Assembly: GCA_903821605.1 (NCBI GenBank)
Contig: CAIJLZ010000004.1
Coordinates: 186,001 to 250,000, forward strand
DNA from: an uncultured Sphingomonadales bacterium
GTDB lineage: Bacteria; Pseudomonadota; Alphaproteobacteria; Sphingomonadales; Sphingomonadaceae
Direction of reading: 5' to 3'
DNA length: 64,000 bases
Shown: piece after piece, positions 53,218-61,939 of the stretch
Numbering within the stretch: the stretch's first letter is position 1
How the letters are laid out: the number at the start of each line of letters is the position of its first letter
The notes under the pieces: generated by a model
What the model was told of the DNA's origin: nothing
Seen by the model: only the letters and a program-made list of their open reading frames with translations
The model's database searches: none
Made by a program: the position numbers and the translations under genes

Positions 53218-54432
53218 TCAAAGAAAAGTGAACGTCGGTTCTTGCCCAAGGATGCCGCCAACCAGATCCAGCGTCCGGTTGTTGGGATCGTTGGCCACAT
53301 GGGCGCGGCCGGCGTTCAGGTCCAGCCAGGGCTGGATAATCGGACTGGAGGTGTAGATCGCGCGACCGCCGAGCAGTTGCACCATCCCATCGACCAGTTC
53401 GGCCATGCGGCGCACCACCGACGAGGAGTTATAGGCATAAAGCGTGCGCTTCTCCATCGGGATCGCCTCGCCTCGCGTCGCATAAGCCATCAAATCCTCG
53501 AAGGTCAGGCGCAGGGTCTGCTCCATCTCGGTGACTTGAGCGTGCGCTTTGGCAATGGCGGCCAGCAGGAAGGGATCGCTTTTCGACGCCTTGCCCGTGT
53601 TGGTCGAAACGCGGCTTTGCGCGATCTCGATCGCCGCGTTGATCGCCGCGCGCGCGCCGCCAAAGGCCGCCGTGGACACGGACCGCATGAACACTTGCGC
53701 CCATGGCAGGGTATAAAGTGGGCCGGGGTTGGTTTCCTGGCCGGGGTTGGTGCACAGGAAGCCATCGACCGAACGGTGGGTGCGGTGCGCCGGAACAAAC
53801 ACATCGTCCACGATCACATCATGGCTACCGGTGCCCTGCAGGCCGAAGACGTGCCAGCTATCGAAGTCGATGCTATAGTCGCTACGCGGCAGCAGGAAGG
53901 CGCGCATGTCGGGCGCACCGCCCGGCTCGCTTGGCGGCACCAACGCGCCGAGCACCACCCACTGGCAGTGCACCGATCCGGTGGAAAAGCCCCAGCGGCC
54001 CGATAGGCGGAAACCGCCATCGACCACCGTCACCTTACCCACGGGCTGATAGCTTGAAGAGACCAGCGTCGAGGTGTCTTCGCCCCAGACTTCGGCTTGC
54101 GCCTCTTCATGGAACAAAGCGATTTCATAAGGGTGGCAACCGACCACGCCATACATCCACCCGGTGGACATGCAGCCCTCGGCCAGCGCCTTTTGCACAT
54201 CATAAAAGGCATTGGGGTGCATTTCATAGCCACCCCAGCGGCGCGGCTGGAGGATCTTGAAGAAACCCGCCGCCTGCATTTCGGCAATGGATTCGGCTGG
54301 CACATCGCGCTGGGAAACGCAGCGACGCGCGCGTTCCTTCAGGACAGGAATCATCGCGCGGGCACGGTCAAGTAGATCTTCCGCTGTTGGAATACTGGCC
54401 GATGCAACGGGCAAAGAGGCTATGCTGGCCAT
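53218..54432 (-). CDS. hsaA: Flavin-dependent 3-HSA 4-hydroxylase, oxygenase component
   Basis: The 404-residue protein is of the acyl-CoA-dehydrogenase-fold monooxygenase group (HsaA, HpaB-like): it has EGCMSTGWMYGVVGCHPY, a middle domain with SGRWGFSTGSVHC, and a C-terminal helical bundle with QLLGGRAIYTSSP. It hydroxylates 3-HSA to the catechol using reduced flavin from HsaB. The ATG at 54432 follows AAGGGAGAGAT. It is the first gene of the minus-strand operon and faces the hsaC operon. Confidence 0.93.
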   Translation of the reverse strand: MASIASLPVASASIPTAEDLLDRARAMIPVLKERARRCVSQRDVPAESIAEMQAAGFFKILQPRRWGGYEMHPNAFYDVQKALAEGCMSTGWMYGVVGCHPYEIALFHEEAQAEVWGEDTSTLVSSSYQPVGKVTVVDGGFRLSGRWGFSTGSVHCQWVVLGALVPPSEPGGAPDMRAFLLPRSDYSIDFDSWHVFGLQGTGSHDVIVDDVFVPAHRTHRSVDGFLCTNPGQETNPGPLYTLPWAQVFMRSVSTAAFGGARAAINAAIEIAQSRVSTNTGKASKSDPFLLAAIAKAHAQVTEMEQTLRLTFEDLMAYATRGEAIPMEKRTLYAYNSSSVVRRMAELVDGMVQLLGGRAIYTSSPIIQPWLDLNAGRAHVANDPNNRTLDLVGGILGQEPTFTFL

Positions 54433-54490
54433 CTTCGATATCTCTCCCTTAGTCGAATCATTTTACGGCGCTACTTAGGCAGCACGCGTA

Positions 54491-54530
54491 ATTTCAAATG
54501 ACATGTGGTACGCAAATCGTCAATTGAAAA
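54491..54530. promoter_or_regulatory. Inverted repeat in the divergent hsaA/hsaC control region
   Basis: Arms ATTTCAAATGAC (54491-54502) and GTCAATTGAAAA (54519-54530) match at 10 of 12 positions with a 16-base spacer. The repeat lies in the 198-base region between the two divergent steroid operons, 59 bases upstream of hsaA. It is the best candidate operator for joint control. No regulator gene is adjacent; a TetR (KstR-like) or other steroid-sensing protein encoded elsewhere is one possibility. Confidence 0.55.
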
Positions 54531-54630
54531 GCGGTTCGGCTTTCGATATGTGCAAAAAGCGAATCCGCTGCAGGAGAGAATTCCAACGCGGCGACAGAGG
54601 GAGAGAAAGCCCGTGCAGGGCAACAGCACT

Positions 54631-55392
54631 ATGGAACTGGCGATTGATCTCACTGGACGCGTTGCCATCGTCACGGGCGGAACCCGTGGCCTCGGCCTGC
54701 TCATGGCCAAGGCGCTGGTCCAAGCGGGCGCGCGCGTCGTCGTATGTGGCCGCAATGCGCCCGATCACCTGCCCGAGGGCTTGACCTTCCGTGCCGCCGA
54801 TATCCGCGACCCCGATCAGGCCAAGGGACTGGTTGAAGCGGTGGTGGCCGAACATGGCCAGCTCGACATTCTGGTCAACAATGCCGGCGGATCGCCGCAA
54901 GCGGCGGCGGCGGAAGCCAGCCCGCGCTTCTTCGACGCGATCCTCAAGCTCAACCTCCATTCGGCGATGTATATGTCGCAAGCAGCGCATGGGCATATGC
55001 AGCGTGCAGGCGCGGGCAGCATCGTCAACATTGCCAGCGTATCGGGCATTCGCCCGTCGCCGATGACCGCCGCTTATGGGGCCGCCAAGGCGGGCCTGCT
55101 CAACCTGACCCAAAGCCTTGCGCAGGAATGGGGGCCGGACGGCATTCGTGTGAATGCGATCATCGTTGGCCTGATGCAGACTGAAACGGCCGATGAGACC
55201 TATGGCAATGCCGAGGCGCAAGCTGCGGTGGCTCGCTCGATGCCCTTGCAGCGCATGGGTACGGGCGAAGATGTAGCTGGCGCGGTGCTCTGGCTGTGTT
55301 CCAGCCTTGCCGCATGGGTCAGCGGCGCGCGCATCAACGTCGATGGCGGAGGGGAACGCCCCTACTTCCTCGATCTCGTGAAAGGAAACTAA
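54631..55392 (+). CDS. SDR at the head of the hsaC/ipd operon (IpdF or 17-beta-HSD candidate)
   Basis: The 253-residue SDR has TGGTRGLG near residues 15-22, NNAG, a serine in NIASVSG and YGAAK, with a normal C-terminal VDGG. ATG 54631 is chosen because the SDR region starts there; the upstream frame is mainly leader sequence. It is followed by hsaC after five bases. In actinobacteria an SDR (IpdF) reduces a hydroxylated HIP-CoA intermediate; alternatively the enzyme could act on the 17-hydroxyl. The choice cannot be made from sequence. Confidence 0.88.
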   Translation: MELAIDLTGRVAIVTGGTRGLGLLMAKALVQAGARVVVCGRNAPDHLPEGLTFRAADIRDPDQAKGLVEAVVAEHGQLDILVNNAGGSPQAAAAEASPRFFDAILKLNLHSAMYMSQAAHGHMQRAGAGSIVNIASVSGIRPSPMTAAYGAAKAGLLNLTQSLAQEWGPDGIRVNAIIVGLMQTETADETYGNAEAQAAVARSMPLQRMGTGEDVAGAVLWLCSSLAAWVSGARINVDGGGERPYFLDLVKGN

Positions 55393-55397
55393 AGGCC

Positions 55398-56321
55398 ATG
55401 GCCATCAAGGCACTCGGCTATGTTGTTGTTGAAACCGCGAAACCTACGGAATGGGATCACTTCCTGACCGAATTCGTCGGGGCGATGCGCTCGGGCGATG
55501 CACCGGACGGGGCCGCGCTTTATCGTGTGGACGACCGCGTGTTCCGCCTGCGTATCGAAAGCGGCGCGCGCGAATGGTTCGTGGCGGCAGGTTATGAAGT
55601 GGCGGACCGTGCCGCGCTTGATGCCTTGGCGATAAGGGTTGCCGCCGCAGGCCGCCCGGTCGAATGGGCTGATGCTGCCGAAGCCGCAGGGCGCGGGGCC
55701 GAAGCCATGTTCCGCACCACCGATCCGGCGGGCAACGGCTTGGAACTGTATTGCGGCGATGCCCGCACCGCTGAACCCTTCGTCTCGCCGATCGGCGTGT
55801 CCGGCTTCGTCACCGGCGACATGGGCATGGGTCACGCGGTGTTTTCTGCGCCCAATTTCGACGAAACCATCGCCTTTCATTGCGATGTCCTCGGCTTCCG
55901 CCAAACGGACATGCCGCGCTTCCAGTTGTTCGGCCCGGAAGGCCCGTCGATGGGTTTTGCCTTTCTGCACGCCGACAATGGGCGTCACCATTCCATTGCG
56001 TTTGGAGAGGGTGGCATTCCGCCTTCTGGCGCGGTGCACATCATGCTAGAACTGCCCACGCTGATTGAGGTGGGCAAGGCGCACGACCGTATGAAGCGCT
56101 TTGGCTATCCCGAAAGCGCGACACTGGGCCGCCATGTGAACGACGAAACGACCGGCTTCTATGTGCAGACGCCCAGCGGTTTCGATCTTGAAATCGGCTG
56201 CGATAGCCTGGTGATTGACCCGGCCAGCTGGGAAACCACACGGCATGAAGCGATCAGTGTTTGGGGTCATGAATGGGCCTGGCAAAAGGCAATGAAGGAA
56301 CAAAAGGGAGAGCAGGCGTGA
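55398..56321 (+). CDS. hsaC: Extradiol ring-cleavage dioxygenase (3,4-DHSA dioxygenase)
   Basis: The 307-residue two-domain VOC dioxygenase has Fe(II) ligands His146 (GMGHAVFS), His214 (AVHIMLEL) and Glu265 (DLEIGCD), and the acid-base pair GRHHSIAF and FYVQT. It opens the steroid-derived catechol ring between the hydroxylated and neighbouring carbons to give the product used by HsaD. ATG 55398 is used; the earlier frame from 55296 overlaps the SDR. Its last bases overlap the GTG start of ipdA. Confidence 0.94.
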   Translation: MAIKALGYVVVETAKPTEWDHFLTEFVGAMRSGDAPDGAALYRVDDRVFRLRIESGAREWFVAAGYEVADRAALDALAIRVAAAGRPVEWADAAEAAGRGAEAMFRTTDPAGNGLELYCGDARTAEPFVSPIGVSGFVTGDMGMGHAVFSAPNFDETIAFHCDVLGFRQTDMPRFQLFGPEGPSMGFAFLHADNGRHHSIAFGEGGIPPSGAVHIMLELPTLIEVGKAHDRMKRFGYPESATLGRHVNDETTGFYVQTPSGFDLEIGCDSLVIDPASWETTRHEAISVWGHEWAWQKAMKEQKGEQA

Positions 56322-57214
56322 GCGCCCAAGTCGTTAAACCTGACAAACGGATGAGCGCAGCCGACATGGTCGCGCAGCTTTCCGACGGAATGACCATCGG
56401 CATCGGTGGCTGGGGTCCCCGGCGCAAGCCGATGGCACTGGTACGCGAGCTTCTGCGGTCGGACCTGAAGGACCTGACCATTGTGGCCTATGGCGGCGCT
56501 GATGTTGGCATGTTGTGTGCGGCGGGCAAGGTCAAGAAACTGGTCTTCGCCTTTGTCTCGCTCGATGCGATCCCGCTGGAACCCTGGTTCCGCAAGGCGC
56601 GTGAAAGCGGCCAACTGGACGTGCTGGAAGTAGACGAAGGCATGTTCCAATGGGGGCTGAAGGCCGCTGCGTTCCAGCTGCCCTTCCTGCCGACCCGCGT
56701 CGGACTTGGCACCGATCTTGCCGAACTCGGTGGGTTGAAGACCGTGCAATCGCCCTATGACGATGGCGAAACGCTGATCGCCATGCCCGCGCTGAAGCTC
56801 GACGCCGCGCTGATCCATGTGAACCGCTCCGACTGGCGCGGCAATGTGCAGGTATTCGGGCCGGACACTTATTATGACGAGTGGTTCGCCAAGGCGGCGG
56901 CCAAAACCTACGTCTCGTGCGAGGAACTGGTCGACCGCATGGAAGACCATTATCCCGAAGACGCACCGTATAATCTGTTCGAGCGCTGCTTCGTCAATGG
57001 CGTGGTCGAAATGCCCTGCGGCGCGCATCCCAGCTCGATGCCCCCGCATTATGGCTGGGACATGAAGGCGTTCAAGGCATATGCCGACGCCGCAAAGGAT
57101 CCGGGCGACTGGGATGCGGTCAAGGACCGTTTCGTGGGCGCATCCGAAGCCGATTATCTTGCAAATTTTGGCGGAAAGGAGGCGGTCGCGGTTCTCCCGC
57201 TGCCGATTTTCTGA
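56318..57214 (+). CDS. ipdA: CoA-transferase-like subunit A, ring-C opening enzyme
   Basis: The 298-residue protein belongs to the CoA transferase family (GIGGWGPRRKPMALVREL, then AYGGADVGMLCA). With IpdB it forms the heteromer that opens ring C of COCHEA-CoA in the HIP pathway by a retro-Claisen-like hydrolysis. The start is GTG at 56318, overlapping the hsaC stop as GTGA, as the ATG at 56273 would overlap hsaC far too much. The stop overlaps ipdB. Confidence 0.92.
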   Translation: MSAQVVKPDKRMSAADMVAQLSDGMTIGIGGWGPRRKPMALVRELLRSDLKDLTIVAYGGADVGMLCAAGKVKKLVFAFVSLDAIPLEPWFRKARESGQLDVLEVDEGMFQWGLKAAAFQLPFLPTRVGLGTDLAELGGLKTVQSPYDDGETLIAMPALKLDAALIHVNRSDWRGNVQVFGPDTYYDEWFAKAAAKTYVSCEELVDRMEDHYPEDAPYNLFERCFVNGVVEMPCGAHPSSMPPHYGWDMKAFKAYADAAKDPGDWDAVKDRFVGASEADYLANFGGKEAVAVLPLPIF

Positions 57215-58017
57215 TGACCGACGTAACCTTGGCAGAACTCTGCATTTTCGCCTGCTCTGAAGCATTTCGCAACAATGGCGAGATCGTCGCCACGGGTGTT
57301 GGCCCGGTGCCCCGCTTGGCGGCGGGGCTGGCCAAGCTGACCCACAGCCCCGAGCTGATGATGACCGATGGCGAATGCTATCTGGTCGAACAGCCGGTGC
57401 CGATTGGCCCGCGCCAGTATGACGATCGCAAGAAGGCCGGCTGGCTGCCGTTCTCGCGCTTTTTCGATAGCGCCGTGTGGACCGGCCGCCGTCACGCGAT
57501 GGTCACGCCCACGCAGTTGGACCGCTTCGGCCAGATCAACCTGTCTTATATGGGCGGCACCTATCGCCAGCCCAAAACGCAGATGCTGGGCGTGCGAGGC
57601 TTTCCGGGCAATACGATCTATCACCCCAATTCGTTCTTCTTCCCCGCGCACGGGCCGCGCGTGTTCGTTCCGGAAGTCGATATGATTTCGGGCGCAGGAT
57701 ATAATCCGGCCAAGCGCGTGGCCGGAGGCAATTATGCCGGTATCGACCTGCGGACCATCGTCACCAACTTGTGCGTGATGGACTTTCAGGGGCCGGGCGT
57801 GGACGGGCTGGGGGCGATCCGCGTCGTCTCACTCCATCCCGGCGTGACGTTCGAGGATGTGCAGGCGGCCACCGGGTTCGAACTGCACCGGGCGGAAACA
57901 CTGCCCGAAACGGCGTTGCCGGGACCGGACGAACTGGCCGTGATCGCCAGCCTCGATCCGCACAATATCCGCGCCAGCGTGATCAAGGACAACCCGCTGG
58001 CCCGCAAGGCCGGCTAA
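57214..58017 (+). CDS. ipdB: CoA-transferase-like subunit B, ring-C opening enzyme
   Basis: The 267-residue partner subunit has the family start LAELCIFACSEAF, the block SYMGGTYRQPK and TNLCVMDF. The start shares one base with the ipdA stop (TGATG), so both subunits are made in equal amounts. It should act with IpdA as a heterodimer. The following crotonase gene starts 12 bases after its stop. Confidence 0.92.
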   Translation: MTDVTLAELCIFACSEAFRNNGEIVATGVGPVPRLAAGLAKLTHSPELMMTDGECYLVEQPVPIGPRQYDDRKKAGWLPFSRFFDSAVWTGRRHAMVTPTQLDRFGQINLSYMGGTYRQPKTQMLGVRGFPGNTIYHPNSFFFPAHGPRVFVPEVDMISGAGYNPAKRVAGGNYAGIDLRTIVTNLCVMDFQGPGVDGLGAIRVVSLHPGVTFEDVQAATGFELHRAETLPETALPGPDELAVIASLDPHNIRASVIKDNPLARKAG

Positions 58018-58029
58018 GGGAGTGTCACG

Positions 58030-58929
58030 ATGAAAGACCTCGTCGAGCCGAAAGCAGTCGATATCACCTATGAAACGGATCAACCGGTCCGTTATGAGGT
58101 GATCGACAATGTGGCCTGGATCACCATGAACCGGCCGCAGTTCAACAATGCCCAGAACGGGCAGATGACCTATGCGCTCGACGATGCTTTCAACCGCGCC
58201 GTGCAGGACGATGGCGTGCGCTGCATCGTGCTGGCGGGTGAAGGCAAGCACTTCTCCGCCGGGCACGACATCGGCACGCCGGGGCGCGATCTGCATCACG
58301 AATTCGACAAACGGCTGATGCTGCCGCCGCACACCAACAAGCCGGCGGCCGAACTGCTCTATATCCGCGAGCAGGAACAATATCTTGGCATGTGTCGCCG
58401 CTGGCGCGACATTTCCAAGCCGACCATCGCGATGGTGCAGGGCGCCTGTGTGGCGGGCGGATTGATGCTGGCATGGGTGTGCGACTTGATCGTGGCGAGC
58501 GAGGACGCGTTCTTTCAGGATCCGGTGAACCCGCTGATGGGCATTCCCGGCGTGGAGTATTTCGCCCACGCATTTGAACTGCCGCCGCGCGTGGCCAAGG
58601 AATTCCTGTTGCTGGGTGAACGGATGCCGGCGCAGCGCGCCTATGATTTTGGCATGGTCAATAAGATCGTCCCGCGCGCCGAGTTGCGCGAGGCGGCGGC
58701 GACATGGGCTAACAAGCTGGCCGGGCAGAACCGGCTGGGCAACTGGCTGACCAAGCAATCGATCAACCATGTTGAAGAGCTGCGCGGCAAGCGCACGGCG
58801 ATGGACGCGGTGTTCCACATGCACCACTTCGCCCATGCTCAAAACGACCTTGTCACCGGCAATTCCATCGCCGGGGTGAGCGGCGCGTCGGCGGCGGCCG
58901 CGAATAAGAAAGATGCAGGCGATAGCTGA
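58030..58929 (+). CDS. Enoyl-CoA hydratase/isomerase (crotonase), extra member in the ipd operon
   Basis: The 299-residue protein has the crotonase core (VAWITMNRPQFNNAQ, then HFSAGHDIGTP for the oxyanion hole, and GACVAGGLMLAWVCDLIVA). It is longer than EchA20 and carries an extra C-terminal tail rich in alanine. It differs from the second crotonase downstream. It may be the ScdN-like hydratase that acts on a nucleus-derived enoyl-CoA, which is an inference from the operon. The stop overlaps the ipdC start. Confidence 0.87.
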   Translation: MKDLVEPKAVDITYETDQPVRYEVIDNVAWITMNRPQFNNAQNGQMTYALDDAFNRAVQDDGVRCIVLAGEGKHFSAGHDIGTPGRDLHHEFDKRLMLPPHTNKPAAELLYIREQEQYLGMCRRWRDISKPTIAMVQGACVAGGLMLAWVCDLIVASEDAFFQDPVNPLMGIPGVEYFAHAFELPPRVAKEFLLLGERMPAQRAYDFGMVNKIVPRAELREAAATWANKLAGQNRLGNWLTKQSINHVEELRGKRTAMDAVFHMHHFAHAQNDLVTGNSIAGVSGASAAAANKKDAGDS

Positions 58930-59993
58930 TGACAAGTGCGCTCAACACAATTCTGACCGAGCGGCTGGGCTGCGCCGCGCCGATCATCCAGACCGCGATG
59001 GGCTGGGTGGCGGAACCAAGTCTGGTCATCGGGAGCTGCAACGCTGGCGCCTTTGGCTTTCTAGGCGCGGCGGTGATGACGCCCGACGAGTGCCGGACCA
59101 AGATTCTGGCTGTGCGCAAGGGTACGGACAAGCCGTTCGGGGTGAACTTCCATTCGTTCCAGCCCGGTGCGGACCAGATCGTCGAACTGATCCTGGCCAA
59201 TCGGGATCAGGTGCGTGCGGTCAGCTTTGGACGCGGGCCAAATGCCAAGATGATCGGCCGGTTCAAGGATGCGGGCATCCTGTGCATCCCCACCGTCGGT
59301 GCTGTGAAACACGCGCAAAAGATGGTCGAACTGGGCGTGGACATGATCAGCGTGCAGGGTGGCGAAGGCGGCGGCCATACGGGTTCTGTCCCCACCACGA
59401 TCCTTCTGCCGCAAGTGCTTGATGCGGTGCAGGTGCCCGTGATCGCCAGCGGCGGCTTTGCCGACGGGCGCGGTCTGGTGGCGGCGCTGGCTTATGGCGC
59501 AGTTGGCATTGCGATGGGCACGCGGTTTTTGCTCACCAAGGAAAGCCCGGTGCCCGATAGTGCCAAGGCGGAATATCTGAAAGCCACGACCGACCGGATC
59601 GTCGTCACCACCAAGCTCGACGGCATTCCCCAACGGATGATCCGCACCAAGCTGATGGACCAGATCGAAAAGTCCGGCTCGCTGGGGATGTGGTTGCGCG
59701 CGTTCGAGGCGGGTGCGGCGATGAAGCGCCAGACCGGTGCTTCGTGGCTGCACTTCATCAAGGCGGCGCGCGGCATGACCGGCCACGGAGATGTGCCGTT
59801 GAAGCAGGCGATGATGGCCGCAACCATGCCGATGCTGATCCAGAAAGCGGTGGTCGATGGCGATATCGAACATGGCGTGATGGCCACCGGTGTTGTCGGC
59901 GGGCGCATTTCCGAAGTGCCAAGCTGCCAAGACCTTGTCGACCGCATCATGGCCGAAGCACGCGACCGCCTTGCCGCGCTTTGCGCCGCTTGA
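58929..59993 (+). CDS. ipdC: Nitronate-monooxygenase-like flavoenzyme
   Basis: The 354-residue TIM-barrel flavoprotein has PIIQTAMGWVAEPSLV, GGEGGGHTG (FMN and active-site histidine) and VIASGGFADGRGLVAAL. IpdC-type enzymes of this family act on HIP-derived acyl-CoAs in ring-C degradation, using NADH and FMN. The start overlaps the crotonase stop as TGATG, and echA20 follows after 25 bases. The symbol comes from the family and operon position. Confidence 0.9.
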   Translation: MTSALNTILTERLGCAAPIIQTAMGWVAEPSLVIGSCNAGAFGFLGAAVMTPDECRTKILAVRKGTDKPFGVNFHSFQPGADQIVELILANRDQVRAVSFGRGPNAKMIGRFKDAGILCIPTVGAVKHAQKMVELGVDMISVQGGEGGGHTGSVPTTILLPQVLDAVQVPVIASGGFADGRGLVAALAYGAVGIAMGTRFLLTKESPVPDSAKAEYLKATTDRIVVTTKLDGIPQRMIRTKLMDQIEKSGSLGMWLRAFEAGAAMKRQTGASWLHFIKAARGMTGHGDVPLKQAMMAATMPMLIQKAVVDGDIEHGVMATGVVGGRISEVPSCQDLVDRIMAEARDRLAALCAA

Positions 59994-60018
59994 ACCCTTA
60001 AAGACGAGAGACACGCCC

Positions 60019-60774
60019 ATGCCTATCACGCTCACCGTCAAGGACCGCATCGCCGAGATCGTGTTCGACACGCCGCCCGTGAATGCGTTCGACAGCGCAA
60101 CATGGATGTCGCTGCCGGGCATCATCAAGGAAGCCGCTGCGAACCCGGAAGCCAATGTCATACTGATCCGCGCGGCGGAAACCGCACGCGGGTTCTGCGG
60201 CGGCGTCGACATCAAGGAAATGCAGGCCCATCCCGAACGCATCACGGTGCTCAACCGGGGCAACTACCTCACCTTCAAGGCAATCCGCGATGCGGAAATT
60301 CCGGTGGTGGTGGCGGCGCATAAGTTCGTGATCGGCGGCGGCATCGGCATTTGCGGGGCCAGCGATACGATCATCGCGGCTGACGATGCGTTTTTCTCGC
60401 TGCCCGAAGTCGATCGCGGTGCGATGGGCGGGGCCAGCCATCTTTCGCGCATGTTGCCACTGCATAAGGTGCGCGCCGCCTTCTTCACCGGCGGCAATAT
60501 CCCGGCACAAGAGGCCTATCGCCTTGGCGCGGTGGAAAAAGTTGTGCCGCGCGCCGATCTGGTGGCCGAAGCACATGCGTTTTGTGCGGTGATTGCATCC
60601 AAAAGCCGCAAGGCGCTGGTCATCGCCAAGGAAGCATTGAACGGCCTTGAACCGCGCGACGTGGATCATGGCTATCGTTGGGAACAGGGTTTCACGCTGG
60701 AAATGTATATGCACGAAGACAGCCAGAAGGCGCGCGACGCCTTTGTTGAAACCGGCAAGGCTGCAAAGTTCTGA
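60019..60774 (+). CDS. echA20: Ring-D opening crotonase (EchA20-like)
   Basis: The 251-residue crotonase matches the EchA20 wording: PPVNAFDS, FCGGVDIKEMQAHP, GGGIGICGASDTIIAA, LPEVDRGAMGGASHLSR and YRWEQGFTLEM. EchA20 hydrolyses the ring-D carbon-carbon bond of a HIP-CoA-derived product. ATG 60019 is used because the upstream frame overlaps ipdC. It is followed by ipdE1 after two bases. Confidence 0.92.
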   Translation: MPITLTVKDRIAEIVFDTPPVNAFDSATWMSLPGIIKEAAANPEANVILIRAAETARGFCGGVDIKEMQAHPERITVLNRGNYLTFKAIRDAEIPVVVAAHKFVIGGGIGICGASDTIIAADDAFFSLPEVDRGAMGGASHLSRMLPLHKVRAAFFTGGNIPAQEAYRLGAVEKVVPRADLVAEAHAFCAVIASKSRKALVIAKEALNGLEPRDVDHGYRWEQGFTLEMYMHEDSQKARDAFVETGKAAKF

Positions 60775-60776
60775 CC

Positions 60777-61922
60777 ATGGACCTCAGCTATACCCCCGAA
60801 CAGCAGACTTTTCGCGCCGAAGTGCGCCACTGGCTGGAGGCGCACGTGCCCGCGCATCCGCTGGAACATTTCGACGCCACGCGCGCCGGGTTCGAGGCGC
60901 ATCGCCAATGGGAAGCCACGCTGAAAAGCGGCGACTGGGGCATGGTGACATGGCCCAAGGAATATGGCGGGCGCGGGCTGGACCTGATCCAGTGGCTGAT
61001 CTTCGAGGAAGAATATTACCGCGCAGGGGCGCCGGGCCGGGTCAACCAGAACGGCGTGTTCCTGCTTGGCCCCACGCTGATGGAATTCGGCACGCACGAA
61101 CAGAAGCAGCGCTTCCTGCCGCCGATGGCAAGCGGCGAAGAAATCTGGGCGCAGGCCTGGTCCGAACCGCAGGCGGGCAGCGATCTGGCCGGGGTGCGCG
61201 CGACGGCCATGCGGGATGGCGATGATTATGTGCTCAACGGCCATAAGATATGGTCGAGCCGCGCGGTGTTTGCCGATTGGGCCTTTGGCCTGTTCCGTGA
61301 ACCCGGCAGCGAGCGGCACAAGGGCATGAGCCTGATCTTTTTCAAGCTCGACCAACCCGGCGTTACCCGCAATCCGATCCGCAAGATCAACGGCCATGTC
61401 GGCTTTGCCGAAATCTTCCTTGAGGATGTTCGCGTGCCTGCCTTCAACCGCTTGGGCGATGAAGGACAGGGCTGGCACATCTGCATGGCCACCGCAGGCT
61501 TTGAACGCGGGCTGATGCTGCGGTCCCCTGCACGTTATCAGGTCGCCGCCGCCGCGCTGGCCGACCTGTGGCAGGCACGCAAAGATACCGCCGATCCGGT
61601 GCTGGAGGCCGACGTGGTGCGCGCTTTCATGAACGCCGAAGCCTATGCGCTGAACATTTATCAGACCGCGTCGCGGCTGATCGCCGGCGCGAAGATCGGG
61701 CCGGAAGCCAGCACCAACAAGATCTTCTGGTCGGAAATGGACATCCATCTCCACCAGACCGCGCTTGCGATCCTTGGGACCGAGGCTGAATTGCTGCCGC
61801 CTGCCGGTCAGCATGATTGGCTCGACGATTATATCTTTGCGCTCGCCGGACCGATTTACGCCGGGTCGAACGAAATCCAGCGCAACATCATTGCCGAGCG
61901 GATGCTCGGCCTGCCGCGCTGA
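60777..61922 (+). CDS. ipdE1: Acyl-CoA dehydrogenase subunit
   Basis: The 381-residue protein has the acyl-CoA dehydrogenase fold: WPKEYGGRGLDLIQW, then AQAWSEPQAGSDLAGVRATA for FAD binding, and the C-terminal IYAGSNEIQRNIIAERMLGL. With the following gene it forms the heteromeric steroid-type dehydrogenase (IpdE1/IpdE2) that makes the double bond in a HIP-derived acyl-CoA. Paired dehydrogenase genes of unequal length are typical of bacterial steroid metabolism. Confidence 0.92.
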   Translation: MDLSYTPEQQTFRAEVRHWLEAHVPAHPLEHFDATRAGFEAHRQWEATLKSGDWGMVTWPKEYGGRGLDLIQWLIFEEEYYRAGAPGRVNQNGVFLLGPTLMEFGTHEQKQRFLPPMASGEEIWAQAWSEPQAGSDLAGVRATAMRDGDDYVLNGHKIWSSRAVFADWAFGLFREPGSERHKGMSLIFFKLDQPGVTRNPIRKINGHVGFAEIFLEDVRVPAFNRLGDEGQGWHICMATAGFERGLMLRSPARYQVAAAALADLWQARKDTADPVLEADVVRAFMNAEAYALNIYQTASRLIAGAKIGPEASTNKIFWSEMDIHLHQTALAILGTEAELLPPAGQHDWLDDYIFALAGPIYAGSNEIQRNIIAERMLGLPR

Positions 61923-61939
61923 CAGGGGAGGGACGGAAC

